NCBI GenBank assembly: GCA_964242415.1
Contig: CAXTAT010000003.1
Location: 124,001-188,000, forward strand
Source: DASWOJ01 sp964242415
Lineage (GTDB): Bacteria; Pseudomonadota; Alphaproteobacteria; Acetobacterales; Acetobacteraceae
Direction of reading: 5' to 3'
DNA: 64,000 nt
Shown: positions 8,983-17,102 of the stretch, in pieces
Position numbering within the stretch: the stretch's first letter is position 1
Layout of the letters: each line of letters opens with the position of its first letter
Position numbers and translations under genes: made by a program
The notes under the pieces: model-generated
Databases searched by the model: none
Seen by the model: only the letters and a program-made list of their open reading frames with translations
Told to the model about the DNA's origin: nothing

Positions 8983-9948
8983 TTACGACCAGCGCACCTC
9001 CGGGGGCAGGCTCATGAGGATGGCGTCCACATTGCCGCCCGTCTTCAAGCCGAACAGGGTGCCGCGGTCGTGCAACAAATTGAACTCGACGTAGCGGCCC
9101 CGGCGCAGCAGTTGGTGGTCGCGTTCGGCCGGGGTCCAAGGCTCCCGCATGCGGCGGCGGACGATGGCGGTGTAGCTGTCGCGGAAGGCGCGGCCGACAT
9201 CCTGGGTGAAGGCGAAGTCCTCGCCGGCATCGCCGCTGAACAGGTGGTCGTAGAAGATGCCGCCGGCCCCGCGCGGCTCGTTGCGGTGCGGCAGGAAGAA
9301 GTAGCGGTCGCACCACGCCTTGTAGTCCGGGTAGTATGCCGGGTCGTGCCGGTCGCAGGCGGCGCGGAAGGCGGCATGGAACGTGGCGGCGTCCTCGACC
9401 GCCTCCGGCGCCTCCAGCCGCATCGGCGTCAGGTCGCCGCCGCCGCCGAACCAGCCCTGGGTCGTCACCAGCATACGCGTGTTCATGTGCGCCGCCGGGA
9501 CGCGCGGGTTCTGCGGATGCGCGACGACGCTGATGCCGGACGCCCAGAAGCGCGGGTCCTGCGCGGCGCCGGGAATGGAGGCACGGAACTCCGGGCTGAA
9601 CTCCCCCCAGACGGTCGAGACGTTGACGCCGACCTTCTCGAACACCCGGCCCTGCATGACGCTGATGACGCCGCCGCCGCCGTCCTCGCCGCTGTCGGTC
9701 GGACGCGACCAGGGCTTCCGGACGAACCGCCCGGCAGGACGGTCCGCCAGTGGGCCGTCCTGTTCGTCTTCCAGCGCCTCGAACCCGGCGCAAAGCTGGT
9801 CGCGCAGCGCCTCGAACCAGGTCCGTGCCGCCGGCTTCAATGCCTCGTGCGGCGGTGGGGCGGCCAGGTGTGGCAGCGGCCCGGCCGCGTCCGCGGGGTG
9901 GGCCAAGTCTTGCATTTCAGGCTCTTGCGTCAAATCGATACCCTCCAA
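8983..9948 (-). CDS. hemF: Oxygen-dependent coproporphyrinogen III oxidase
   Basis: Catalyses aerobic decarboxylation of coproporphyrinogen III to protoporphyrinogen IX in heme synthesis; cytosolic homodimer. The 321-aa length is normal. Diagnostic blocks are VFEKVGVNVSTVWGEFSPEF, AHMNTRMLVT, WFGGGGDLTPM, YFFLPHRNEPRGAGGIFYDH and GRYVEFNLLHDRGTLFGLKT with the following GGNVDAILMSLPP. It is divergent from petABC across about 120 bp. Heme made by this pathway is needed by the neighbouring cytochromes, an inferred functional link. Confidence 0.97.
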   Translation of the reverse strand: MEGIDLTQEPEMQDLAHPADAAGPLPHLAAPPPHEALKPAARTWFEALRDQLCAGFEALEDEQDGPLADRPAGRFVRKPWSRPTDSGEDGGGGVISVMQGRVFEKVGVNVSTVWGEFSPEFRASIPGAAQDPRFWASGISVVAHPQNPRVPAAHMNTRMLVTTQGWFGGGGDLTPMRLEAPEAVEDAATFHAAFRAACDRHDPAYYPDYKAWCDRYFFLPHRNEPRGAGGIFYDHLFSGDAGEDFAFTQDVGRAFRDSYTAIVRRRMREPWTPAERDHQLLRRGRYVEFNLLHDRGTLFGLKTGGNVDAILMSLPPEVRWS

Positions 9949-10068
9949 CTTATTGGTGCAGAGTAGCCGCGCCGGCGCCTGTGTTGCAGGGGCTTGATGC
10001 GGCGTTTATGAGATGCGGGATCGGGGCACGGCGAGCGGCGGCGCCCCAGCGGGATAGCAGGGGAATCC

Positions 10069-10644
10069 ATGTCCGACATAGCCCACGGCACAGTACGTGA
10101 AGCGATATCAACGGTTGGCAACCCCGACCCGACCAAGCGCGACTTCCTGAAGCTGCTGACCGGCAGCGCGGTCGCCATCGGCGTCGGCGCCATAGTCTGG
10201 CCCTTCATCGACAGCATGGCCCCGGCAAAGGACGTGCTGGCGCTGTCCAGCATCGAGGTGGACCTGAGCCCCATCGCCGAGGGGTCCGGCATCACCGTCG
10301 TTTGGCAGGGCAAGCCGGTGTTCATCCGCCACCGCACGGCAGACGAGGTCAAGACCGTATCCGCCGTGCCGCAGAGGGACCTGATCGACCCGGCGCTTGA
10401 GTCGTCGCGCGTCAAGCCTGGCAAGGAGCAGTGGCTGGTCGCCATCGGCATCTGCACCCACCTGGGCTGCGTGCCGCTGGGCAACAAGCCGAGCGACCCG
10501 CGCGGCGACTACGGCGGCTGGTTCTGCCCGTGCCATGGCAGCCAGTACGACGTGTCGGGCCGCGTCCGCCACGGCCCGGCGCCGGCCAACCTGGCGCTGC
10601 CGCAATACGCATTTACCAGCGATACCAAAGTCAAGATCGGCTGA
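10069..10644 (+). CDS. petA: Ubiquinol-cytochrome c reductase Rieske iron-sulfur subunit
   Basis: The 2Fe-2S subunit of the bc1 complex, taking electrons from ubiquinol at the Qo site and passing them to cytochrome c1. The 191-aa protein has one N-terminal transmembrane helix (LLTGSAVAIGVGAIVWPF). The cluster-binding boxes are CTHLGC at residues 129-134 and CPCHGSQYDVSGRVRHGPAP from residue 153. The Tat-like signal reads DPTKRDFLKLL, so the usual RR is KR. It leads the petABC operon and stops 11 bp before petB. Confidence 0.98.
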   Translation: MSDIAHGTVREAISTVGNPDPTKRDFLKLLTGSAVAIGVGAIVWPFIDSMAPAKDVLALSSIEVDLSPIAEGSGITVVWQGKPVFIRHRTADEVKTVSAVPQRDLIDPALESSRVKPGKEQWLVAIGICTHLGCVPLGNKPSDPRGDYGGWFCPCHGSQYDVSGRVRHGPAPANLALPQYAFTSDTKVKIG

Positions 10645-10655
10645 GGAGAAACAGC

Positions 10656-11948
10656 ATGGCCGGCCTACATAAATCCGAATACGAGAACCCAGTCATCAAC
10701 TGGATTGACACCCGCCTTCCTGTCTTCACGATGATGCAGAAGGAATACGGGTCGTTCCCGACGCCGAAGAATTTCAACTACTTCTGGAACTTCGGCGCGC
10801 TGGCGATGATCAGCCTGGCGATCATGATTGCCACCGGCATCTTCCTGGCAATGAACTACACCGCCCATACCAGCCTCGCCTTCGACAGCGTTGAGCGCAT
10901 CATGCGCGACGTGAACTACGGCTGGCTGCTGCGCTACATCCATGCCAACGGCGCGTCGATGTTCTTCATCGTCGTGTATATCCATATCTTCCGCGCCCTG
11001 TATTACGGGTCGTACAAGGCGCCGCGTGAGCTGCTGTTCATGCTCGGCGTGGTCATCCTGCTGCTGATGATGGCGACGGCGTTCATGGGCTACGTGCTGC
11101 CGTGGGGCCAGATGTCCTACTGGGGTGCGACCGTCATCACCGGGCTGTTCTCGGCCATCCCTGTGGTCGGCACCAGCATCCAGACCTGGCTGCTTGGCGG
11201 ACCCAGCGTCGATAATGCCACGCTGAACCGCTTCTTCAGCCTGCACTACCTGATGCCGTTCATGATCACCGGCGTGGTGTTCCTGCACATCGTGGCGCTG
11301 CACATCACCGGCTCCAACAACCCGTTGGGCATCGACGTGAAGTCGCCGCAGGACACGCTGCCGTTCCACCCGTACTACACGGCCAAGGACAGCATCGGCA
11401 TTTGCGTTTACCTGCTGGTATTCGCTGGCCTGGTGTTCTTTGCGCCGAACCTGCTGAACCACCCGGACAACTACATCCCTGCCAACCCGCTGGTGACCCC
11501 GGCGCACATCGTGCCTGAGTGGTACTTCCTGCCGTTCTACGCCATCCTGCGGTCGGTGCCGAACAAGCTCGGCGGCGTCATCCTGATGTTCAGCGCCATC
11601 GCGGTGCTGTTCGTGCTGCCGTGGCTCGACACTTCCCCGGTTCGCAGCACGCGGTTCCGCCCGTTGTACAAGCCGTTCCTGGCGCTGTTCGTCGTATCGT
11701 TCTTCGCGCTGGGCTACGTCGGCGGGAAGCCGCCGGAGGGGCTGTATGTCGTGATCGGCCAGGTGGCGACGGCGTACTACTTCCTGCACTTCCTGGTGGT
11801 GCTGCCGGTGCTGGGCAAGCTGGAGCGTCCGTTGCCGCTGCCGGAGAGCATCGCACGGCCGATTATCCGCCGTGGCGACAACTTCCCCGGCGGCGGCGGT
11901 GGCCCGCTGCCCCAGGGCGCCGCGGCCAAGCCGATGGAGAAGCCGTAA
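10656..11948 (+). CDS. petB: Cytochrome b of the bc1 complex
   Basis: The membrane core of complex III, carrying hemes bL and bH and the two quinone sites. The 430-aa protein has eight predicted helices. Seen motifs include GWLLRYIHANGASMFFIVVY, MGYVLPWGQMSYWGATVIT (Qo region) and NPLVTPAHIVPEWYFLPFYA with the PEWY motif. The C-terminus has a Gly/Pro-rich extension (DNFPGGGGGPLPQGAAAKP). The ATG at 10656 follows GAGGAG. Its stop overlaps the petC start as TAATG, so translation is coupled. Confidence 0.98.
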   Translation: MAGLHKSEYENPVINWIDTRLPVFTMMQKEYGSFPTPKNFNYFWNFGALAMISLAIMIATGIFLAMNYTAHTSLAFDSVERIMRDVNYGWLLRYIHANGASMFFIVVYIHIFRALYYGSYKAPRELLFMLGVVILLLMMATAFMGYVLPWGQMSYWGATVITGLFSAIPVVGTSIQTWLLGGPSVDNATLNRFFSLHYLMPFMITGVVFLHIVALHITGSNNPLGIDVKSPQDTLPFHPYYTAKDSIGICVYLLVFAGLVFFAPNLLNHPDNYIPANPLVTPAHIVPEWYFLPFYAILRSVPNKLGGVILMFSAIAVLFVLPWLDTSPVRSTRFRPLYKPFLALFVVSFFALGYVGGKPPEGLYVVIGQVATAYYFLHFLVVLPVLGKLERPLPLPESIARPIIRRGDNFPGGGGGPLPQGAAAKPMEKP

Positions 11949-12718
11949 TGCGTGCAGGCTTGAAGATCGCGGGGTTGCTGCTCGCGGCAGCCCCGGCCTT
12001 CGCTCCCCACGCCTTTGCCCAAGGGCATGAGGCCGTGGAGGCGCCGAAGGAGAATTGGAGCTTCAATGGCCCGTTCGGCACCTTCGACCGGGCATCGCAG
12101 CAGCGCGGCTTCCAGGTTTACAAGGAAGTCTGCTCGAACTGCCACTCCATGAAGGAGATGTACTACCGCAACCTCGGCGCCATCGGCCTGAACGAGGAGC
12201 AGATCAAGGCGGTTGCCGGGTCAGTCGAGGTGCCCGGCGGCACTGACGAGAATGGCCAGCCCGTCGAGCGGCCTGCAGTGCCGTCCGACCATTTCCGGTC
12301 CCCGTTCGCCAACGACAAGGCCGCGCGTGCGGCCAATGGCGGCGCGTTGCCGCCTGACCAGTCGCTGATCATCAAGGCGCGTGAGAATGGGCCGGACTAT
12401 GTCCATGCGCTGCTCAACGGCTACCGGGATGCCCCCCCCGACGTGAAAGTGGGCGACGGGCAGTATTACAACGAGTATTTCCCCGGCAAGCAGCTTGCGA
12501 TGCCGCCGCCCCTGCATGACGGTGCCGTCACCTATGCCGATGGCACCCCGGCCACGGTGGACCAGATGTCGCGCGACGTGGTGCAGTTCCTGACCTGGAC
12601 CAGCAACCCGGACCTGGAGCCGCGCAAGCAAATGGGCGTCAAGGTCGTACTATTCCTGACACTGATGACCGGGCTGGTGTATGGTGTGAAGAAGAAGGTC
12701 TGGAAGGACGTTCACTAG
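11948..12718 (+). CDS. petC: Cytochrome c1 of the bc1 complex
   Basis: A c-type cytochrome subunit that moves electrons from the Rieske protein to soluble or membrane cytochrome c. The 256-aa protein has a cleavable signal (LLLAAAPAFAPHAFA). The heme motif CSNCH is at about residues 62-66, and the Met axial-ligand region is GKQLAMPPPLHDG. A C-terminal anchor helix (MGVKVVLFLTLMTGLVYGV) is followed by a basic end. The ATG overlaps the petB stop. An intrinsic terminator follows 30 bp downstream, ending the operon. Confidence 0.98.
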   Translation: MRAGLKIAGLLLAAAPAFAPHAFAQGHEAVEAPKENWSFNGPFGTFDRASQQRGFQVYKEVCSNCHSMKEMYYRNLGAIGLNEEQIKAVAGSVEVPGGTDENGQPVERPAVPSDHFRSPFANDKAARAANGGALPPDQSLIIKARENGPDYVHALLNGYRDAPPDVKVGDGQYYNEYFPGKQLAMPPPLHDGAVTYADGTPATVDQMSRDVVQFLTWTSNPDLEPRKQMGVKVVLFLTLMTGLVYGVKKKVWKDVH

Positions 12719-12748
12719 CGTCCACCGGCGTTCATAGGCTAAGCACTT

Positions 12749-12785
12749 CGCCGCGCGGCTCACTCCGCGCGGCGGCTTTGTTTTT
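12749..12785 (+). terminator. Rho-independent terminator of petABC
   Basis: A perfect 10-bp stem CGCCGCGCGG/CCGCGCGGCG with loop CTCACT is followed by GCTTTGTTTTT. It is correctly placed 30 bp after the petC stop, directly before the next gene's ribosome-binding site. Confidence 0.93.
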
Positions 12786-12795
12786 AGGGAACACG

Positions 12796-13689
12796 ATGGT
12801 TGACGCGATCACGCCGGTCATCGGCATCATCGGCGGTTCCGGCCTGTATGACGTTGCCGGGCTGGACCAGAAGGAATGGCGCCGTGTTGCGACTCCCTGG
12901 GGGGAGCCGTCTGATGAGTTGCTGTTTGGCGTCCTGGACGGCGTGCGCTGCGTGTTCTTGCCACGCCATGGGCGGGGGCACCGACTGTCGCCGACGCATC
13001 TCAACTACCGTGCCAACATCGATGCGCTGAAGCGGGCGGGCGTGACGGATGTGTTGTCTCTGTCCGCGGTCGGCAGCCTGAAGGAGGAGCTGCCGCCGGG
13101 GCACTTCGTCATTGTGGACCAGTTCATCGACCGCAGCTTCGCACGGGAGAAAAGCTTCTTCGGCGCAGGGTGCGTCGCCCATGTTTCCGTTGCCGATCCC
13201 GTATGCCCCCGCATTGGCGATGTGGTGGAGGCGCAGGCGCTTGGGTTGGGTGTGCCGGTCACGCGCGGCGGCACCTACTTGGTCATGGAGGGGCCGCAGT
13301 TTTCGACGCGGGCGGAGAGCAACCTGTATCGAACCTGGGGATGCAGCGTCATCGGCATGACGAACATGCCGGAGGCCAAGCTCGCCCGGGAGGCAGAGCT
13401 TTGCTACGCCACCGTGGCGATGGTGACGGATTACGACTGCTGGCACGACGGCCATGATGCGGTCAGCGTCGAGGCGGTCGTCAAAGTCATGAGCGAGAAC
13501 GCCGAGCGTGCCCGCACCCTTATCCGTGCCGTGGTCCCGGTGCTTGGCAGGCCACGTGGTCCTTGCCCGGCCGGATGCGACCGCGCCTTGGAATATGCCA
13601 TTATCACCGATCCTGGGCACCGCGATGCCGGGCTGATGCACCGGTTGGACGCGGTTGCCGGCCGGGTCCTGGCGAAGTTGGCCGCGTAG
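12796..13689 (+). CDS. mtnP: S-methyl-5'-thioadenosine phosphorylase
   Basis: Cleaves methylthioadenosine with phosphate to adenine and methylthioribose-1-phosphate, recycling the by-product of polyamine and homoserine-lactone synthesis. The 297-aa length fits the PNP/MTAP family. Motifs are IGIIGGSGLYDV, FLPRHGRGHRLSPTHLNYRA and VMEGPQFSTRAESNLYRTWG with MTNMPEAKLAREAELCYA. The ATG at 12796 was chosen because AGGGA lies 5-10 bp upstream; a TTG at 12778 is inside the petC terminator tail. No methylthioribose salvage genes are nearby. Other nucleoside phosphorylase specificity is possible. Confidence 0.92.
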   Translation: MVDAITPVIGIIGGSGLYDVAGLDQKEWRRVATPWGEPSDELLFGVLDGVRCVFLPRHGRGHRLSPTHLNYRANIDALKRAGVTDVLSLSAVGSLKEELPPGHFVIVDQFIDRSFAREKSFFGAGCVAHVSVADPVCPRIGDVVEAQALGLGVPVTRGGTYLVMEGPQFSTRAESNLYRTWGCSVIGMTNMPEAKLAREAELCYATVAMVTDYDCWHDGHDAVSVEAVVKVMSENAERARTLIRAVVPVLGRPRGPCPAGCDRALEYAIITDPGHRDAGLMHRLDAVAGRVLAKLAA

Positions 13690-13700
13690 GCCCGACTGCT

Positions 13701-13904
13701 ATGGCGGAGATCGTGAACTTGCGGCGGGTCAAGCGGCGCCTGGCGCGGGAGGCCGCGGCACAGGATGCGGCCGCCGCACGGACCCTGCATGGCCGCACCG
13801 TGGCGGAGCGCCAATCCGGCGCCGACGCCCGCTCCACGCTCGGCCGCGTCCTGGACCAGGCGAAGCTGGAGCCGCTAACCTGGGACGGCGAAGACCCGGA
13901 ATGA
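13701..13904 (+). CDS. DUF4169 family small protein (67 aa)
   Basis: A short basic, helical protein starting MAEIVNLRRVKRRLAREAAA, which matches the alphaproteobacterial DUF4169 pattern (MAEIVNLR followed by basic and Ala-rich helices and a GRT/K motif, here HGRTVAERQ). Function is unknown. It follows mtnP by 11 bp. Its last 30 bp overlap the 3' end of the convergent rppH gene. Confidence 0.8.
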   Translation: MAEIVNLRRVKRRLAREAAAQDAAAARTLHGRTVAERQSGADARSTLGRVLDQAKLEPLTWDGEDPE

Positions 13905-14378
13905 CTGGGCCAGCACCTCGTAGATCGGCCGCTTGAAGGCAACAGCGAGATTCGGCAGCTCGTCCAGCGCAGCCCAGCGCCACGCATCGAACTCGGGGTG
14001 CGGGTCCAGGTCCAGCCGCACGTCGCTGTCCTGCCCGGTGAAGCGCAATGCGAACCATCGTTGCCGCTGCCCACGGTAGCGGCCGCCCAGGGTGCGACCC
14101 AGCAACTCCGGCGGCAGGTCGTAGGTGAGCCAGTCCGGATGCTCGCCGATGATGACGGCCCTATTGGTGCCGATTTCCTCGGCGAGTTCGCGCAGCACGG
14201 CTTCGGCCGGGTCCTCGTCGGCGTCGATGCCGCCCTGCGGCAGTTGCCACCCACCGGCGAATCCCTCGGCGTTGGGCATGTCGGCGCGTCGGGCGACAAA
14301 GACCCGGCCCTCGGCGTTGAACAGTGCCGCGCCGACGTTCGGCCGGTAGGGCAGGCTGCCTGCTGCGGTGCTCATCAA
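13875..14378 (-). CDS. rppH: RNA pyrophosphohydrolase (Nudix)
   Basis: Removes pyrophosphate from the 5' end of primary transcripts and so starts mRNA decay. The 167-aa protein contains a complete Nudix box GGIDADEDPAEAVLRELAEE followed by IG, at about residues 49-71. YRPNVGAALFNAEGRVFVAR and the C-terminal FKRPIYEVLAQSF are typical of RppH. Two adjacent ATGs exist (14378, 14375). It is last in the minus-strand run that begins at rplU, separated from yibQ by a palindromic repeat. Confidence 0.95.
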   Translation of the reverse strand: MMSTAAGSLPYRPNVGAALFNAEGRVFVARRADMPNAEGFAGGWQLPQGGIDADEDPAEAVLRELAEEIGTNRAVIIGEHPDWLTYDLPPELLGRTLGGRYRGQRQRWFALRFTGQDSDVRLDLDPHPEFDAWRWAALDELPNLAVAFKRPIYEVLAQSFRVFAVPG

Positions 14379-14440
14379 ACCCGTGTCATGCTGACGGTCA
14401 TCTGCGACGATCCCTGGGCCACTGTATCAGGCCTGCCGGC

Positions 14441-14546
14441 GTCATTACGAGTTGTGCTTGCGGCGTGGCAAGCCAGGGGTGCTTGGGCTGCCTCTCCGGC
14501 CTTGCACCTCCTGGATTGCCGCGTCGCAAGCACTCCTCGCAATGAC
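14441..14546. repeat. Imperfect palindromic intergenic repeat
   Basis: Left arm 14441-14482 and right arm 14504-14546 are inverted copies of each other at about 85 per cent identity, separated by 21 bp. The left arm begins GTCATTACGAGTTGTGCTTG; the complement of the right arm begins GTCATTGCGAGGAGTGCTTG. The arms resemble the CTCGCAATGAC-type palindromic repeats scattered in many proteobacterial genomes. It lies between yibQ and rppH and would fold as a long RNA hairpin. Confidence 0.85.
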
Positions 14547-14606
14547 AAACGGAGCAGTGACGGGCGGCGGGCGGGGCAGGCCGCTCGGCAGGGATTGCGG
14601 GCGGCG

Positions 14607-15584
14607 TCATGGGGTTGCGCTCGCGGTCGCCGGGGCTGTTGCCGCCAGCGCACTCACCGGGGTCAGCACGACGCCACGCCCCTCCAGGTCCCGTGTCCAA
14701 GCGGCGATGCGGTCCAGCATCATCGGCCGCAGCCGGCCAACCAGGCCGATGGCCGAGCCGCGGTCCCGTGCGATGCGCTCCAATTCGGCCAGTTTTGCCT
14801 CGATCTCGGCACGCGCGGACGAGTCGTCCAGCACGAGATCGACCGTGCATCCGGCGAGGCCGTCCGGCAGGGGCGCCGGGCGGCCGGTGCCGGATGGGCG
14901 AGGGTCCAAGTAAAGCAGGCCACGTTCGGCGAGTTCATCGAGCACCGCATGGAAGCTGCTGGTTTGCGCCGCGAACCGCTCTCCGCGCAGGCCGTCCGAG
15001 GCGCCGGTCGCGCCGACATACCCCTCGATACGTCCAAGCACCGTGTCCAAGCGGGCCTGGTTATCCGCCGGCTCCGCCCCGGTCAGCAGCGATTGCGGGC
15101 CGGCATCGTCGAATGGAAAGCCATTGGACTCCATGGGGATCGAGACCAGCAGCTCGTGCCCGGCCAACCGCGCTGCCGTCAGCAACGCGCCGGGGTCTCG
15201 CGCATAGGCGGACACTGCGAGCGTGACCGCGCCTGGCAGCTTGATGGCGGCGCGGCTGTCCGCCTCCGACCCACCCAGCCCAACAACCACCAGGCTGATA
15301 CGCGGGCGACCATCGGCAGGCGGCGCCGGCCGGGCATACACCAGCCGCGGCATCCGGCCGTCGGCAGCGATGCGCGGCAGTGACCCGGCATCATGCCCGT
15401 GCATCGCCTCAAGCAACGCCGGGTCAGGCAGAGCGATGTGCCCATCCCAACCGACCGGCACCGGCTTGACCACTGTGGCCACCGCCCGGACCGGGTGAAC
15501 CGGCGGACCGAGCACCTGCAGAACGACGGCTGTCACCGCCAAAATACCCAACACTGCTCCCCAGAACCAGCCGAGGGCGCGCAC
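14607..15584 (-). CDS. Divergent polysaccharide deacetylase family protein (YibQ-like)
   Basis: A 325-aa predicted periplasmic protein with one N-terminal transmembrane helix (FWGAVLGILAVTAVVLQVLG). The domain has the YibQ/DUF610 pattern: ISLVVVGLGGSEADSRAAIK, LPGAVTLAVSAYA, GHELLVSIPMESNGFPFDDA and VLTPVSAL at the end. Such proteins have a deacetylase-like barrel, but the catalytic role is unproven. It follows the S41 protease gene by 33 bp, an order (envC-ctpA-yibQ-rppH) common in alphaproteobacteria, pointing to cell-envelope work. Confidence 0.88.
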   Translation of the reverse strand: MRALGWFWGAVLGILAVTAVVLQVLGPPVHPVRAVATVVKPVPVGWDGHIALPDPALLEAMHGHDAGSLPRIAADGRMPRLVYARPAPPADGRPRISLVVVGLGGSEADSRAAIKLPGAVTLAVSAYARDPGALLTAARLAGHELLVSIPMESNGFPFDDAGPQSLLTGAEPADNQARLDTVLGRIEGYVGATGASDGLRGERFAAQTSSFHAVLDELAERGLLYLDPRPSGTGRPAPLPDGLAGCTVDLVLDDSSARAEIEAKLAELERIARDRGSAIGLVGRLRPMMLDRIAAWTRDLEGRGVVLTPVSALAATAPATASATP

Positions 15585-15617
15585 CGCCGGCTGTCTTGGA
15601 TCGCCGATGGCAGGCGC

Positions 15618-17006
15618 CTACTGTGCGGCGCGGCGCTGCGACGCCATGGCGCGCACGACGACCAGAGATTCCTGCAACTGGAAATCCGTGTCGGCCTTGG
15701 CGGCGTCGAACGTGGGGAAGCCCTCTGGCGGCACCTTCGGGATTTCCTTGGCCACCGCCGGCAGGTCGGGGCGGGCGGGCGGGCTGGCCGGCTGCGCCGT
15801 ACCACCCTGGTTGCGCAGCGCCCGGTTCAGGTCCGCCTCACGCTCCGGCCCGAAATGCGGGCCTTCCGTGCGGGACGCCGCAACCTCGATGTCTGGCGTG
15901 ATGCCCAGGCCCTGGATGCTGCGCCCGGAGGGTGTGTAGTAGCGCGCCGTCGTCAGCCGCATCGCGCCGTTGCCCGGCAGCGGCATCACCGTCTGCACCG
16001 ACCCCTTGCCGAAGCTGCGGGTGCCGACGAGCACTGCGCGCCGCTGGTCCTGCAACGCCCCGGCCACGATCTCCGACGCCGACGCCGAGCCGCCGTTGAT
16101 CAGCACCACCACGGGAAGTCCCTGGGCAATGTCGCCGGGCTTGGCGCTCCAGCGCTGGCTTTCCTCGGGATGGCGGGAGCGGGTGGAGACGATCTCGCCC
16201 TGGTCAAGGAAGTCGTCGGAGACCGCAACCGCCTGGTCCAGCAAGCCGCCGGGATTGTTGCGCAGGTCGAGCACGACGCCCTTCAGGTTGCCGCCGGCCT
16301 TGGTCCGCAAGTCCTGCATCGCCTTGCGCAGCCCGGGATCGGTCTGCTCGTTGAAGCTGGTCAGGCGGATGTAGGCCACGTCGCCCTCCAGGTGCGAGCG
16401 CACGACCTGGATTTTGACGACCTCGCGCGTCATCGCGACCTCGATGGGCGTGTCGATGCCCTCTCGCTTGACGGTCAGCTTGATCTGGCTGCCGGCGGGG
16501 CCGCGCATCTTGTCCACGGCCTCGTTCAGCGACAGCCCCTGCACCGTCTGCCCGTCCAACGCGGTGATCAGGTCGCCGGCCTTCATGCCGGCACGGGCGG
16601 CGGGGGTGTCGTCGATTGGGCTCACCACCTTGATGATGCCGTTCTCCGACGTGACCTCCAATCCCAGGCCGCCGAACTCGCCCCGGGTCTGCACCTGCAT
16701 GTCGCGGAACGACTTGGCATTCATGTAGCTGCTGTGCGGGTCCAGTCCGGTCAGCATGCCGTTGATGGCGTTCTCGATCAGGTCGCGGTCGTTGACGGGT
16801 TCGACGTATTCGGCGCGCACCCGCTCGAACACGTCGCCGAACAGGGTCAGAAGCCGGTAGGTCTCCGCCCGGTTGTTGTCCTGCGCCACCGCACGGGCGA
16901 TGGGCCAACTGACGCCGAACCGCTGCTCCAGCAGCCCTGACGCCGGGCCGGCCGCAATGCCCGCCGCGAAGGCGGCGCCCAGAAGCAAGCCGGTGCGAAA
17001 TTTCAT
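15618..17006 (-). CDS. ctpA: S41 family C-terminal processing peptidase
   Basis: A periplasmic serine protease of the tail-specific protease family. The 462-aa protein has an N-terminal signal (TGLLLGAAFAAGIAAGPASG). A PDZ domain lies around residues 90-170 (GLGLEVTSENGIIKVVSPID). The catalytic domain has the Ser motif NGGSASASEIVAGALQ and the Lys motif GTRSFGKGSVQTVMPL. The start at 17006 was chosen because AAAGGG lies 6-9 bp upstream; two ATGs a few codons earlier overlap that site. It is part of the gpmI-envC-ctpA-yibQ cluster; likely substrates are wall hydrolases or their regulators, by family knowledge. Confidence 0.94.
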   Translation of the reverse strand: MKFRTGLLLGAAFAAGIAAGPASGLLEQRFGVSWPIARAVAQDNNRAETYRLLTLFGDVFERVRAEYVEPVNDRDLIENAINGMLTGLDPHSSYMNAKSFRDMQVQTRGEFGGLGLEVTSENGIIKVVSPIDDTPAARAGMKAGDLITALDGQTVQGLSLNEAVDKMRGPAGSQIKLTVKREGIDTPIEVAMTREVVKIQVVRSHLEGDVAYIRLTSFNEQTDPGLRKAMQDLRTKAGGNLKGVVLDLRNNPGGLLDQAVAVSDDFLDQGEIVSTRSRHPEESQRWSAKPGDIAQGLPVVVLINGGSASASEIVAGALQDQRRAVLVGTRSFGKGSVQTVMPLPGNGAMRLTTARYYTPSGRSIQGLGITPDIEVAASRTEGPHFGPEREADLNRALRNQGGTAQPASPPARPDLPAVAKEIPKVPPEGFPTFDAAKADTDFQLQESLVVVRAMASQRRAAQ

Positions 17007-17102
17007 GCCCATCATCCCTTTGCGCCCAGAAGGGCGCCGTGACCACGCGGTCACCCGAGAGGTGCCCATCGTGCGACAATAACGCCAATCTGGTAGAAAT
17101 GG

